DNA from: Kiloniellales bacterium
GTDB lineage: Bacteria > Pseudomonadota > Alphaproteobacteria > Kiloniellales > JAKSDN01
Length of the DNA: 47,148 nucleotides
Direction: 5' to 3'
Assembly: GCA_028280455.1 (NCBI GenBank)
Contig: JANQLT010000215.1
Coordinates: 1 to 47,148 of the forward strand
Shown: positions 1 through 8,136 of the stretch, in pieces
Layout of the letters: every line of letters starts with the position of its first letter
How positions within the stretch are numbered: position 1 is the stretch's first letter
Translations under genes and position numbers: made by a program
The notes under the pieces: model-generated
Databases searched by the model: none
The model's input: the letters and a program-made list of their open reading frames with translations, nothing else
Told to the model about the DNA's origin: nothing

Positions 1-62
1 CCCGCTCCCCCTCCCGGCCACCCAATAGGATACTGCCGTGGGTGGCCGGGAGGGGGAGCGGG
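1..62. repeat. Perfect 23-bp inverted repeat with 16-nt loop
   Basis: Bases 1-23 and 40-62 are exact reverse complements, separated by a 16-base loop (24-39). The arms are almost pure G/C with a C-rich/G-rich strand split. It lies 34 bases beyond the stop codon of the minus-strand dehydrogenase, so it could act as a transcription terminator or RNA-stabilising hairpin for that gene, but no T-run follows on either strand. A dispersed palindromic repeat is equally possible. It begins at the first base of the window, so the left side may be cut. Confidence 0.7.
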
Positions 63-96
63 CCGGTGCCGTGATCCCGCGTGAGCGGAAAACGCT

Positions 97-1071
97 CTAA
101 CTGACCTTGTCCTGCGGGGTCTTGCCCTCGAAGAAGGCGACGGCGTTGTCGACCACCCGCATGCCCATGGCGACGCGGGTCTCGGTCGTGGCGCTGCCGA
201 GGTGCGGCAGCATGACCACGTTGTCCATGGCCTTGAGGGCCTCGGTGATCTTGGGCTCGGCCTCGAAGACGTCCAGGCCGGCGCCGGCGATCTCGCCCGC
301 CTGCAGCGCCTCGACCAGGGCCGCTTCGTCGACCACGTCGCCGCGCGCCGTGTTGATCAGGAAGGCGTGGCGCGGCATGCGCGCGAAGCGCTCGGCGTTC
401 ATCAGGCGGGTGTTCTCGCCGCCGCCCGGGCAGTGCAGGGAGACGAAGTCGGACTTCTCGACCAGCTCGTCGACCGTGGCGCAAGCCTCGACGCCGAGGA
501 CCGCGGCGATCTCCGGGTCCACCGGGAAGCGGTCGTAATAGAGGATGCGCATCTTGAAGCCCTGGCGGGCCCGCTCGGCCATGGCGCGGCCGATGCGCCC
601 GAAGCCGACGATGCCGAGCGTCTTGCCGGTGACCTGGGTGCCCATCATGTGGGTCGGCCGCCAGCCGGTCCATTCGCCGGCCCGGGCATGGCGCTCGCCT
701 TCGCCGGCCCGGCGCGCCGCCATCAGCAGCAGGGTCATGGCCAGGTCGGCGGTGGCGTCGGTCAGCACCTCCGGCGTGTTGGTCACCGTGATGCCGCGCG
801 CCTTGGCCGCCTTGGCGTCGATGTGGTTGAAGCCGACTCCGAAGTTGCCGATCAGCTTGGCCTTGAGCGGCTCGGCGGCCAGCACCTCGGCGTCGAGCGG
901 ATCGGTCACGGTCGGGAAGAGGGCGTCGGCCTCGCCGAGGGCCGCCATCAGGCCTTCGCGGCCGAGCGGCTCGTCGGCCTCGTTGAAGACCGCCTCGAAG
1001 AGCACGGCGATGCGATGCTCCACGGTCTCCGGCCAGCGCCGGGTCACGATCACTTTGGGTTTGGTCGCCAT
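97..1071 (-). CDS. D-2-hydroxyacid dehydrogenase (glyoxylate/hydroxypyruvate reductase type)
   Basis: NAD(P)H-dependent reduction of a 2-keto acid such as glyoxylate, hydroxypyruvate or 2-ketogluconate; cytosolic. The 324-residue length is normal for the family. The Rossmann motif GFGRIG is at 156-161. The catalytic triad is visible: Arg243 in NTARGDVVDE, Glu272 in DVFEAEP and His290 in LPHLGSAT. The ATG at 1071 gives a standard N-terminus (MATKPKVIVTRRWP). The exact substrate cannot be told from sequence. The gene is alone on this strand. Its upstream region holds a strong minus-strand terminator about 45 bases before the start codon, which implies either a separate upstream RNA or attenuation. 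Confidence 0.93.
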   Translation of the reverse strand: MATKPKVIVTRRWPETVEHRIAVLFEAVFNEADEPLGREGLMAALGEADALFPTVTDPLDAEVLAAEPLKAKLIGNFGVGFNHIDAKAAKARGITVTNTPEVLTDATADLAMTLLLMAARRAGEGERHARAGEWTGWRPTHMMGTQVTGKTLGIVGFGRIGRAMAERARQGFKMRILYYDRFPVDPEIAAVLGVEACATVDELVEKSDFVSLHCPGGGENTRLMNAERFARMPRHAFLINTARGDVVDEAALVEALQAGEIAGAGLDVFEAEPKITEALKAMDNVVMLPHLGSATTETRVAMGMRVVDNAVAFFEGKTPQDKVS

Positions 1072-1116
1072 GCCTACTCCCCCCGACTGCCAGGCCCCGG
1101 ACGCATGGCCGGTGGC

Positions 1117-1255
1117 CCAAAAAAAGAACGCAAGCCTTTGCGGCTTGCGAGGCTTCTTTACGGCTGGGAACCTTGTCCTCGCCCTGCCGCGGCAACCGTA
1201 GCCGCCGGGACGGGCCTGCGAGGTGATCCTCCCTAGACCTGGGCCCTGCCTCTAT
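1117..1255 (-). ncRNA. Candidate small structured RNA upstream of the dehydrogenase
   Basis: Read on the minus strand, a TAAAAT box (1254-1259) is followed by about 130 bases that can fold into a long, interrupted rod. CTAGGGA pairs with TCCCAG with one bulged base. CCTCGC pairs with GCGAGG. An inner hairpin GCGGC/GCCGC has a TACGGTT loop. An outer GAGGC/GCCTC pairing is also possible, though its 5' strand sits very close to the -10-like box. The segment ends in a terminator hairpin with a U-run. There is no convincing -35 box and no open reading frame with family features. A 6S-like regulatory RNA, another sRNA, or a leader attenuator of the dehydrogenase are all possible; I could not match it to a known family by eye. 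Confidence 0.4.
1118..1150 (-). terminator. Rho-independent terminator (minus strand)
   Basis: On the minus strand an 8-bp stem (CGCAAGCC/GGCTTGCG, plus-strand 1129-1136 and 1142-1149) with a 5-base loop is followed directly by TTCTTTTTTT. This is the clearest intrinsic terminator in the window. It points toward the dehydrogenase start codon at 1071, so it must end an upstream transcript or attenuate the dehydrogenase mRNA. Confidence 0.75.
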
Positions 1256-1466
1256 TTTAGGCACGCCGTGGGCCGCTTGGCGGCTCGGCCTTGGCCTGAT
1301 GGGCCGTTCTTTGCGCTCGGCCCTTAAGAACAAGTTGTAGCCTATTGTCGCCCGGTCGTCATGGTTTTCTTTCGGACGTTAAGAATTCGCCGCCAACAAC
1401 TCGCCGGGCCGGCCCCAGTCGAGCCACTTATGGCTTCCTTAAGGGCCCGGCTCTAGCCTTTCGGCC
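1256..1466. promoter_or_regulatory. Divergent upstream region between the small RNA/dehydrogenase and the secreted protein gene
   Basis: The stretch is less GC-rich than its neighbours around 1320-1440 (CTTAAGAACAAG, GTTAAGAATTCG, CCTTAAGGGCC) and carries no gene. It must contain the promoters for the minus-strand transcript and for the plus-strand gene at 1467. No pair of consensus -35 and -10 boxes stands out. Confidence 0.35.
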
Positions 1467-1892
1467 ATGACCTATCGGAAGCCCGGCAGGCTCCTGGCTC
1501 TCGCGTGCTGCGGCGCGCTCGGCTGGCTCTCGAGCGAGACGGCGGCCGCCCAGACCACCCGGGTCGAGATCTCCCGGGCCGACTGCCAGCGCCTGGTGCG
1601 GCACCAGCCGCAGGCCGATGTCGCCTATCAGGCCGGGCAGGACGTCTACGGCCGGCCGGTGGCGCCGGCCGATCTGGACGGCGGCTTCCAGCTCGACCTG
1701 CCGGAGCGCTTCACCTTCGACCTCGAGTTCCAGCCGCTCGACGACGACGACGAGCTGGACCAGACCACCTTCAGCGTCGGCCGGGTCTCCGTCGACGTGG
1801 CCAGCGGCCAGGCGACCTACAACGGCCGGCCCCTGCAAAGCCAGGCCCAGGCCGAGCTGAGCGCCCGTTGCCAGCAAATCCTGCGTCCCTGA
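1467..1892 (+). CDS. Small secreted protein of unknown function
   Basis: A 141-residue protein with a typical Sec signal peptide: basic MTYRKPGR, a hydrophobic stretch, and probable signal-peptidase cleavage after AAAQ near residue 29. The mature part is about 110 residues, acidic in the middle (LDDDDELDQ), with one cysteine near each end (ADCQRL and ARCQQI), which suggests a disulfide. The sequence after the signal peptide has the look of a compact beta-rich domain (RVSVDVASGQATYNGRPLQ). It probably acts in the periplasm. I do not recognise a family. It is monocistronic, with a large gap after it. Confidence 0.75.
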   Translation: MTYRKPGRLLALACCGALGWLSSETAAAQTTRVEISRADCQRLVRHQPQADVAYQAGQDVYGRPVAPADLDGGFQLDLPERFTFDLEFQPLDDDDELDQTTFSVGRVSVDVASGQATYNGRPLQSQAQAELSARCQQILRP

Positions 1893-2426
1893 TCGAGGCG
1901 GCCAAGGCCTCGAGGCCGTCGGGCCGAAGCCTGTCCCGGGCGATCCGCTTGACGGCGCGTTGGCCGGATTTGCCCTGGAGGCGAGCCACGTCCGAGCCCT
2001 GCTTGCCGCCCTGGGTCATCCCGGCCGGCCGGCTCCTGCACCAAAGCTCGACCGCGCGCCCGCAGCGAAGCCAGGATAAGCCCGCGTGGCGCCTGAACGC
2101 CCTACGGCCTGTGATGAGCTCCAGTCATCGCAGGCTTGTATCAGAGGCGTCGCCCCCTGCCGGATGGCGAGGGTGTTGCGGCGACCCAGGCAGCTCTCGC
2201 GATGCGATGTCCGGGACTCTCATTAGGCCAGAGGTCTGCGCCTGGCTGATCAGGGGGCTGGGCTGGGCAACGAGTGATTGTTGCGCGAGATCAGTGACGG
2301 GGCCATTCTGATTGAGAAATCAATAGATTAGTCGTTTACGCTCTATCAACCCTGAGTTCATAGTCTAGTCCGTATGTAAGATCTCGATTCGGCTAGTCTA
2401 AACTATGGCTTCTTTCAGAGGAATGG
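1893..2426. other. 534-bp gap; AT-richer promoter region at its right end
   Basis: No convincing gene is seen on either strand. Short open frames on the minus strand overlap the secreted-protein gene and show no family features. The first 400 bases have ordinary genomic GC. From about 2310 to 2410 the sequence becomes clearly AT-richer (AAATCAATAGATTAG, CTAGTCTAAACTATGG) and leads into the HD-GYP gene, so it probably contains that gene's promoter. A ribosome-binding site AGAGGA lies at 2417-2422. Confidence 0.4.
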
Positions 2427-3116
2427 ATGGCTGCCTGTCCCGACGTCCCTTTCCCCGAGGAGGAGCCGGCTGAGGCGCAACACGTGCTGGAATGTCTGTC
2501 GCGGGCCGAAGGCTTGCGCGACTGCGTCACCAACGAGCACGAAGCCTTGGTCGGCATGATTGCCGGGACCCTTTGCGAGGCCCTGGGGTTCGGTTTCGGA
2601 GAGAGCCAGATCGTCATGCGGGCGGCTCAGCTCCACGACATCGGCAAGTTCGCGCTGCCGTCCGACATGTTGCACAAGCCCGGCCGGCTCTCGCCGGAGG
2701 AGTGGGCCGTGGTCAAGAAGCACACCGAGATCGGCCACGGCATCCTCAGCATCGAGGGCAGCCGCTTCCTCGACCTGGCGGCGACTCTGGCGCTCTGCCA
2801 CCACGAGCACTTCGACGGCTCGGGCTACCCGCAAGGGCTGGCCGGCGAGGCGATCCCCTTCGAGGCGCGTATCGTCGCGGTCGCCGACACCTACGAGGCC
2901 TTGCGGGCGAACCGCGCCTACAAGGACGGTGTCGGACACGAGGTGGCGCTCGCCACGATTCTCGAAGGCGACGATCGCTCCAAGCCGGATCAGTTCGACC
3001 CCAAGGTGCTGCGGGCGCTCGAGGACTGCGCCCCGATCGTCATGCAACGCTACGATGCCGGCCGCCGGGTGCTGTCCGGCGAGCGCGACCGGGCCCGAGG
3101 GTCGGGCGAGCCTTAG
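2427..3116 (+). CDS. HD-GYP domain protein, probable cyclic-di-GMP phosphodiesterase
   Basis: HD-GYP proteins hydrolyse c-di-GMP using a two- or three-metal site. The 229-residue protein is almost entirely this domain. HDIGK is at 70-74, further metal-ligand histidines lie in KKHTEIGH (His99, His104), the double-His HHEHFDGSGYPQGL signature is at 125-138, and Asp154 sits in VAVADTYEAL. All expected metal residues are present, so it should be active. It has no receiver or membrane domain, so control must come from a partner or from expression. The ATG at 2427 follows AGAGGA by about 4 bases. The next gene starts 12 bases after its stop and is probably its partner. Confidence 0.9.
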   Translation: MAACPDVPFPEEEPAEAQHVLECLSRAEGLRDCVTNEHEALVGMIAGTLCEALGFGFGESQIVMRAAQLHDIGKFALPSDMLHKPGRLSPEEWAVVKKHTEIGHGILSIEGSRFLDLAATLALCHHEHFDGSGYPQGLAGEAIPFEARIVAVADTYEALRANRAYKDGVGHEVALATILEGDDRSKPDQFDPKVLRALEDCAPIVMQRYDAGRRVLSGERDRARGSGEP

Positions 3117-3127
3117 AGGGGCCGGGC

Positions 3128-4633
3128 GTGGCACAGGCGGGCAAATGCGGCGCGGCTCATTGCGCCCCCGGCCGACCCGGTTCCGCGGACACAGCCTCGA
3201 GCGACGCGCCGAAATTCGACGGCCCCGACGGACGTCCCTGCCACGCGACGGCCAACACTGTCCTCGGTCTCCTGAAGACCATCCTGGAAGAACGCGCGCA
3301 GGCCAACGGCGGCCAGCTCGGCGTCATCGAGATCCGCCAGGTGATCGGCCAGTTCATGGAAGCCCCCGGGCGCCTCAAGTCCTTCTACGACGAGAACCGC
3401 GAGGCCTGCTTCGCCGCCTGGGCGCCGGGCAACCGGACGGTCGACCTCGAAGCCGACTTCGCCGCCAAGGTGAAGGCCCAGGCGGACGGCGATCCGGGCG
3501 CCTTGACGCTCGGCCGCTTGCAGCTTGTCGGCTTGCAGGCGGTTCGCGAACAGCTCGGCGAGCGTTGGTCGTCCGTGGTCGAGCGGGTGCGCGCGGTGAG
3601 CGAGGCGACCCTGCGCAAGCGCCTGACCCAGGACGACACCTTCCTGTTCGAGCCCAACGGCGACGTCGTCGTCTGTTTCGGCAACCTGGCGGGCGCTGAA
3701 GCCTGGTTCAAGGCGACCTCGATCGCGCGCGAGATCCGCGACCACCTGCTCGGCTGCGAGGGCGAGAGCGTGCTCGACCATCTCGCCATGGAGCCCGAGA
3801 CCCTGGCCGATGCGTCCGAGGTCAAGGCCGATGTCCACGAGCTGCCGGCGCCGCTCTCGGACGGCGAGGGTGAGGGCGACCTGGTGGCCATGGTCCTCTG
3901 GAAGCTCGAGGAAGCCGAGCGCGGCCTGCGCCACCGGGCGCGGGACTACCTGGAGCAGCTCGAGCGGCGTTGGCAGGTCAAGCCGCGGCCGGTCAAGGCC
4001 GCGGCCGGCATCCCGGCGCGCTTCGCCATGGCCGACAGCGACGCCGAGACCCGCCGGACCCTGGGGCGGCTGCTGTCGATGGTGCGCGGCGATTCCCAGC
4101 AGCTCGTGCAGATCGATCTGCTGGCGATCGCCGCGGCGGTCGACTTCATCGGCCAAGGCGGGGTGCCGAACGGCTCGCTTCTGGCGGTGCCGCTGCACTG
4201 TGCCTCGATGGTCGACGGCAGCGCCTATCAGCAGCTCGCCGCCACCGGCGGCAAGCTGGCGCCGGAGTTCCGCAACCGCCTGATCCTGGTGCTCGACGCG
4301 ATCCCGGCCGACCTCAGTCCCGCCGGGCTGTCCGAGGTGCTGCGCCGGCTGCGGGCCTTCGCCCGGCTGCAGGCGATCAAGCTCAAGGCACCCCGGCTCG
4401 ACTGGCAGCATCTCCAGGCGGCGCCGACGCCCCTGGTGCTGATCGACCACGCGCCGGCCATAGCGCATCTGCGACGCCGGCCCCTGGAGGTGAAGCGCTT
4501 CCTCGCCGACGTCAAAGCCAACGGCTCGCGGCCCATGGTCGACCACGTGCCCCCGGGCGAGTCGGTCCAGGCCTTGATCGATGCCGGCTTCGAGCTCTGG
4601 AGCGAGAGCGCCGACGAGCAGGGCCCGCGCTAG
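3128..4633 (+). CDS. Degenerate GGDEF/EAL-like protein, unknown function
   Basis: A 501-residue protein from a GTG at 3128, chosen because GAGGGG lies just upstream and the HD-GYP stop is 12 bases away. Residues about 150-210 (DDTFLFEPNGDVVVCFGNL, then KATSIAREIRDHLLG) resemble the spacing of a GGDEF domain without the GGDEF signature. Residues about 330-500 resemble an EAL barrel without the catalytic EAL or DDFG motifs: LLAVPLHCASMVD, RNRLILVLDAIPADL, and a C-terminal RPMVDHVPPGESVQALIDAG that aligns by eye with the EAL segment VAEGVET..Q...L...G. A charged, probably helical segment (about 255-285) links the two. I infer a catalytically dead, c-di-GMP-type sensor or scaffold working with the upstream phosphodiesterase. 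No signal peptide or membrane segment is seen. Confidence 0.6.
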   Translation: MAQAGKCGAAHCAPGRPGSADTASSDAPKFDGPDGRPCHATANTVLGLLKTILEERAQANGGQLGVIEIRQVIGQFMEAPGRLKSFYDENREACFAAWAPGNRTVDLEADFAAKVKAQADGDPGALTLGRLQLVGLQAVREQLGERWSSVVERVRAVSEATLRKRLTQDDTFLFEPNGDVVVCFGNLAGAEAWFKATSIAREIRDHLLGCEGESVLDHLAMEPETLADASEVKADVHELPAPLSDGEGEGDLVAMVLWKLEEAERGLRHRARDYLEQLERRWQVKPRPVKAAAGIPARFAMADSDAETRRTLGRLLSMVRGDSQQLVQIDLLAIAAAVDFIGQGGVPNGSLLAVPLHCASMVDGSAYQQLAATGGKLAPEFRNRLILVLDAIPADLSPAGLSEVLRRLRAFARLQAIKLKAPRLDWQHLQAAPTPLVLIDHAPAIAHLRRRPLEVKRFLADVKANGSRPMVDHVPPGESVQALIDAGFELWSESADEQGPR

Positions 4634-4756
4634 GCGATTTTCGGCGCCCGCCCGCCATGGACAGGGCGGAGGCCTTCCCATAGTCTCTGGCCGCCTTTCC
4701 GGCAGCCCCCCGCGCCATCCCGAGCGCGGTTCCCGGCGCCGTCCCAAGGAGTCGCA

Positions 4757-6076
4757 ATGCGCCGCACGAGCTTCTTCATGCCGACCTTGCGCGAGACGCC
4801 CAAGGAGGCGGAGATCGTCTCGCACCGCCTGATGCTGCGCGCCGGCATGATCCGCCAGGCCAGCGCCGGCATCTATTCCTGGCTGCCGCTCGGCTACCGC
4901 GTGCTCAAGCGCATCGAGCAGATCGTCCGCGAGGAGCAGGACCTGGCTGGCTGCCAGGAAGTGCTGATGCCGACCATCCAGTCGGCCGACCTCTGGAAGC
5001 AGTCCGGCCGCTACGACGACTACGGCAAGGAGATGCTGCGCATCGAGGACCGGCACGGCCGCGAGATGCTCTACGGCCCGACCAACGAGGAATTGATCAC
5101 CGAGATCTTCAAGGCCTCGCAGCGCAGCTACCGCGACCTGCCGAAGCTGCTCTACCACATTCAGTGGAAGTTCCGCGACGAGGTCCGGCCGCGCTTCGGG
5201 ATCATGCGCGGGCGCGAGTTCCTGATGAAGGACGCCTATTCCTTTGACCTGGATTTCGACGGCGCGCGCAGGTCCTACAACAAGATGTTCGTGGCCTACC
5301 TCAGGACCTTCGCCCGCATGGGCCTGAAGGCGATCCCGATGGAGGCCGACACCGGGCCGATCGGCGGCGACCTTTCGCACGAGTTCGTCATCCTGGCCGA
5401 CACCGGCGAGACCGCCGTCTACTGCCACGGCGACCTGCTGGAGCGCGACGTGCTGGCCGCCGGCGTCGACTACGACAGCGACCTCATGCCGATCGTCGAG
5501 AGCTGGACCAAGGCCTACGCCCGCACAGACGACAAGCACGACCCCGAGGCCTTCGCCGCCGAGGTGCCGGCCGACCGGCAGGTCGAGCGGCGCGGCATCG
5601 AGGTCGGCCACATCTTCTACTTCGGCACCAAGTACTCGAAGCCGCTCGAGGCCCTGGTCACCGATGCCGACGACGCGCAGCATGCCGTGCACATGGGCTC
5701 CTACGGCGTCGGCGTGTCGCGCCTGGTCGGCGGCATCATCGAGGCGAGCCACGACGAGGACGGCATCATCTGGCCGGACAGCGTCGCGCCCTTCGCCGTC
5801 GGCCTGATCAACCTGCGCGCCGGCGACGAGGCCTGCACGCGGGTCTGCGACGAGCTCTATGCCAAGCTGCGCGCCGCCGGCGTCGCGGTGCTCTACGACG
5901 ACCGCGACGAGAGCCCGGGCGCCAAGTTCGCCGAGACCGACCTGATCGGCCTGCCCTGGCAGATCATCGTCGGCCCGCGCGGCGTCAAGGCCGGCAAGGT
6001 CGAGCTGAAGCGCCGCGCCACCGGCGAGCGCGAGGAGCTCGACGGCGCCGCGGCGCTCGACCGCGTCGCCGGCTAG
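4757..6076 (+). CDS. proS: Prolyl-tRNA synthetase (short form)
   Basis: Charges tRNA-Pro with proline in the cytosol. At 439 residues this is the short alphaproteobacterial ProRS, which lacks the editing insertion of the 570-residue enterobacterial enzyme. Class II motif 2 is at about 138-163 ([18 protein letters not shown]) and motif 3 at about 314-329 ([13 protein letters not shown]). The anticodon-binding domain follows ([14 protein letters not shown]). An AAGGAGT ribosome-binding site precedes the ATG. It begins a four-gene run proS-lolC-lolD-dnaE. Confidence 0.97.
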   Translation: MRRTSFFMPTLRETPKEAEIVSHRLMLRAGMIRQASAGIYSWLPLGYRVLKRIEQIVREEQDLAGCQEVLMPTIQSADLWKQSGRYDDYGKEMLRIEDRHGREMLYGPTNEELITEIFKASQRSYRDLPKLLYHIQWKFRDEVRPRFGIMRGREFLMKDAYSFDLDFDGARRSYNKMFVAYLRTFARMGLKAIPMEADTGPIGGDLSHEFVILADTGETAVYCHGDLLERDVLAAGVDYDSDLMPIVESWTKAYARTDDKHDPEAFAAEVPADRQVERRGIEVGHIFYFGTKYSKPLEALVTDADDAQHAVHMGSYGVGVSRLVGGIIEASHDEDGIIWPDSVAPFAVGLINLRAGDEACTRVCDELYAKLRAAGVAVLYDDRDESPGAKFAETDLIGLPWQIIVGPRGVKAGKVELKRRATGEREELDGAAALDRVAG

Positions 6077-6116
6077 TCGGCGCGGCCGACGCTGACAACT
6101 TTGTGAAGCACGGAGC

Positions 6117-7364
6117 ATGATCTTCGGCGCCTTCGAACGCCTGGTCGCGATGCGCTACCTGCGGGCCCGCCGGCAGGAGGGCTTCGTCTCCGTCGTGGCG
6201 GTCTTCTCGCTCCTCGGCATCGCGCTCGGCGTCGGCACCCTGATCGTCGTCATGGCGGTGATGAACGGCTTCCGCCAGGAGCTGATGAGCCGGATCCTCG
6301 GGGTCAACGGCCACCTGACGATCTACGCCAACAGCCAGTCGATCCCCGATCACGATGCGGCGGCCGAGCGCCTGCGCGGCCTGCCGGGCGTCACCATGGT
6401 CACGCCGCAGATCCAGGCCCAGGCCATGGTGACCTCCGAGGGCAACGCGGTCGGCGCCATCGTGCGCGGCATGAGCAACGCCGACCTGGCGGAGCGCTCG
6501 CTGATCTCGGACCGCCTGATCCGGGGCGACTTCGCGTCCTTCCGCGGCGAGGACGTGGTGCTGATCGGCAGCCGCATGGCGCGGCGCCTCGGCCGCACCG
6601 TCGGCGACAGCATCACCCTGCTCAGCCCGCGCGGCAACGAGACGGCGATCGGCATGGTGCCGCGCATGAAGCGCTATCGGGTGGTCGGCCTCTTCGAGGT
6701 CGGCATGTTCGAGTACGACAACACCTTCATCTACATGCCGCTGGAAGCCGCCCAGCTCTTCTTCCGATTGCCGGAGAGCGTCAACGCCATCGAGGTCTTC
6801 GTCGACGACCCGGACCGGGTCACCGGCCTGCGCGGCGAGGTGCTGCGCCTGTCGGGGCCCGAGGTGCGCAGCGTCGACTGGCAGCAGGCCAACTCGAGCT
6901 TCTTCAACGCGATCCAGGTCGAGCGGAACGTCATGTTCCTGATCCTCTCGCTGATCATCCTGGTCGCCGCCTTCAACATCCTCTCGGGCCAGTACATGCT
7001 GGTGAAGGGCAAGGGCCGGGACATCGCGATCCTGCGCACCATGGGCGCGACCCGCGGCATGATCCTGCGGATCTTCTTCCTCTCCGGCGCCTCCATCGGG
7101 CTGATCGGCACCTTGGCGGGCTTCCTGCTCGGCCTGGTCTTCGCCGACAACATCGAGACGATCCGCCAGTGGCTGCAGGGCCTCTCCGGCGCCGAGCTGT
7201 TCTCGGCGGAGATCTACTTCCTGTCGCAGCTACCGGCCGAGATCGACCCGGTCGAGGTGACGCAGGTGGTCGGCATGGCGCTCTTCTGGTCCTTCCTGGC
7301 GCCGCTCTTTCCGGCCTGGCAGGCGGCCCGCGTCGATCCCGTCGAGGCGTTGCGCTATGAGTGA
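6117..7364 (+). CDS. lolC: Lipoprotein-releasing ABC transporter permease LolC/LolE
   Basis: Inner-membrane subunit that extracts outer-membrane lipoproteins and hands them to LolA. The 415-residue protein has an N-terminal transmembrane helix (about 20-50, [21 protein letters not shown]), a large periplasmic domain, and three C-terminal helices (about 270-400). It is a typical FtsX-fold permease of the LolC/E family. Alphaproteobacteria often have a single LolC/E protein working as a homodimer, so the name LolC is by convention. Its last codons overlap the start of lolD, which implies translational coupling. Confidence 0.95.
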   Translation: MIFGAFERLVAMRYLRARRQEGFVSVVAVFSLLGIALGVGTLIVVMAVMNGFRQELMSRILGVNGHLTIYANSQSIPDHDAAAERLRGLPGVTMVTPQIQAQAMVTSEGNAVGAIVRGMSNADLAERSLISDRLIRGDFASFRGEDVVLIGSRMARRLGRTVGDSITLLSPRGNETAIGMVPRMKRYRVVGLFEVGMFEYDNTFIYMPLEAAQLFFRLPESVNAIEVFVDDPDRVTGLRGEVLRLSGPEVRSVDWQQANSSFFNAIQVERNVMFLILSLIILVAAFNILSGQYMLVKGKGRDIAILRTMGATRGMILRIFFLSGASIGLIGTLAGFLLGLVFADNIETIRQWLQGLSGAELFSAEIYFLSQLPAEIDPVEVTQVVGMALFWSFLAPLFPAWQAARVDPVEALRYE

Positions 7365-8059
7365 CGGCCATGACTGACGGGGCCGCCGAGGGGCTGAGCC
7401 TGGTCGGCATCGAGAAGACCTTCCGGCAGGCCGGCCGCGAATTGCCGGTGCTGGTCGAGATCGCGCTCGAGGTCAGGCCCGGCGAGCTGGTCGCCCTGGT
7501 CGGGCCCTCGGGCGCCGGCAAGTCGACCCTGATGCACATCGCCGGCCTGCTCGAGCGCGCCGACGCCGGCGAGGTCCGGCTGGCCGGCAAGGCCTGCTCC
7601 AAGCTCGGCGACGCCGAGCGCACGGCGCTGCGCCGCTCGGCCGTCGGCTTCGTCTACCAGTACCACCACCTGCTGCCGGAGTTCTCGGCCCTCGAGAACG
7701 TCGTGGTGCCGCAGATGATCGCCGGCCTCGGCAAGGGCGCGGCCAAGGAGCGGGCGCTCGAGCTGCTGACCTGGGTCGGCCTGGCCGAGCGCACCGACCA
7801 CCGGCCGGCCCGGCTCTCGGGCGGCGAGCAGCAGCGCGTCGCCATCGCCCGGGCGCTGGCCAACGCGCCCCAGGTGCTGCTGGCCGACGAGCCGACCGGC
7901 AACCTCGACCCGCACACCGCCGAGGGCGTCTTCGAGATGCTCAGCAAGATGGTCCGGGGCGCCAAGCTCGCCGCCCTGGTGGCGACCCACAACATGGCGC
8001 TGGCCCGGCGCATGGACCGCGTGCTGCGCCTGGAGGAGGGCAGGGTGGTCGCCGCCTGA
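7361..8059 (+). CDS. lolD: Lipoprotein-releasing ABC transporter ATPase LolD
   Basis: ATPase that powers lipoprotein release through LolC. Walker [10 protein letters not shown] is at 48-56, the Q-loop region reads [12 protein letters not shown], the ABC signature is [15 protein letters not shown], and Walker B with the following loop is [11 protein letters not shown]. The length of 232 residues is normal. The GTG at 7361 overlaps the lolC stop by 4 bases. An ATG three codons later (7370) is an equally good start. Confidence 0.95.
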   Translation: MTAMTDGAAEGLSLVGIEKTFRQAGRELPVLVEIALEVRPGELVALVGPSGAGKSTLMHIAGLLERADAGEVRLAGKACSKLGDAERTALRRSAVGFVYQYHHLLPEFSALENVVVPQMIAGLGKGAAKERALELLTWVGLAERTDHRPARLSGGEQQRVAIARALANAPQVLLADEPTGNLDPHTAEGVFEMLSKMVRGAKLAALVATHNMALARRMDRVLRLEEGRVVAA

Positions 8060-8136
8060 GCGGCTGTGGACAAAGCCCGGTGGCCCCGCTCTGTTCCCCA
8101 TGTCAGACTCGGGGCAGCCGTGGAATTGTGCCGGCC

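Noticed and set aside
202..1236. Long plus-strand open frame antisense to the dehydrogenase
   Set aside because: Its translation is His/Gly/Leu-rich without domain motifs, a usual shadow in GC-rich DNA; the dehydrogenase on the other strand has a complete catalytic triad.
1117..1255. Firm call as 6S RNA or a known riboswitch
   Set aside because: The rod-like fold is suggestive, but I could not match conserved bases of any known family by eye, so only an unspecific RNA call is made.
1771..2044. Possible small minus-strand gene after the secreted-protein gene
   Set aside because: It overlaps the 3' end of the secreted-protein gene and has no ribosome-binding site or family features.
3113..6118. 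1001-residue minus-strand open frame
   Set aside because: It runs antisense across the degenerate GGDEF/EAL gene and proS, and has no recognisable domain. High GC produces such long shadows.
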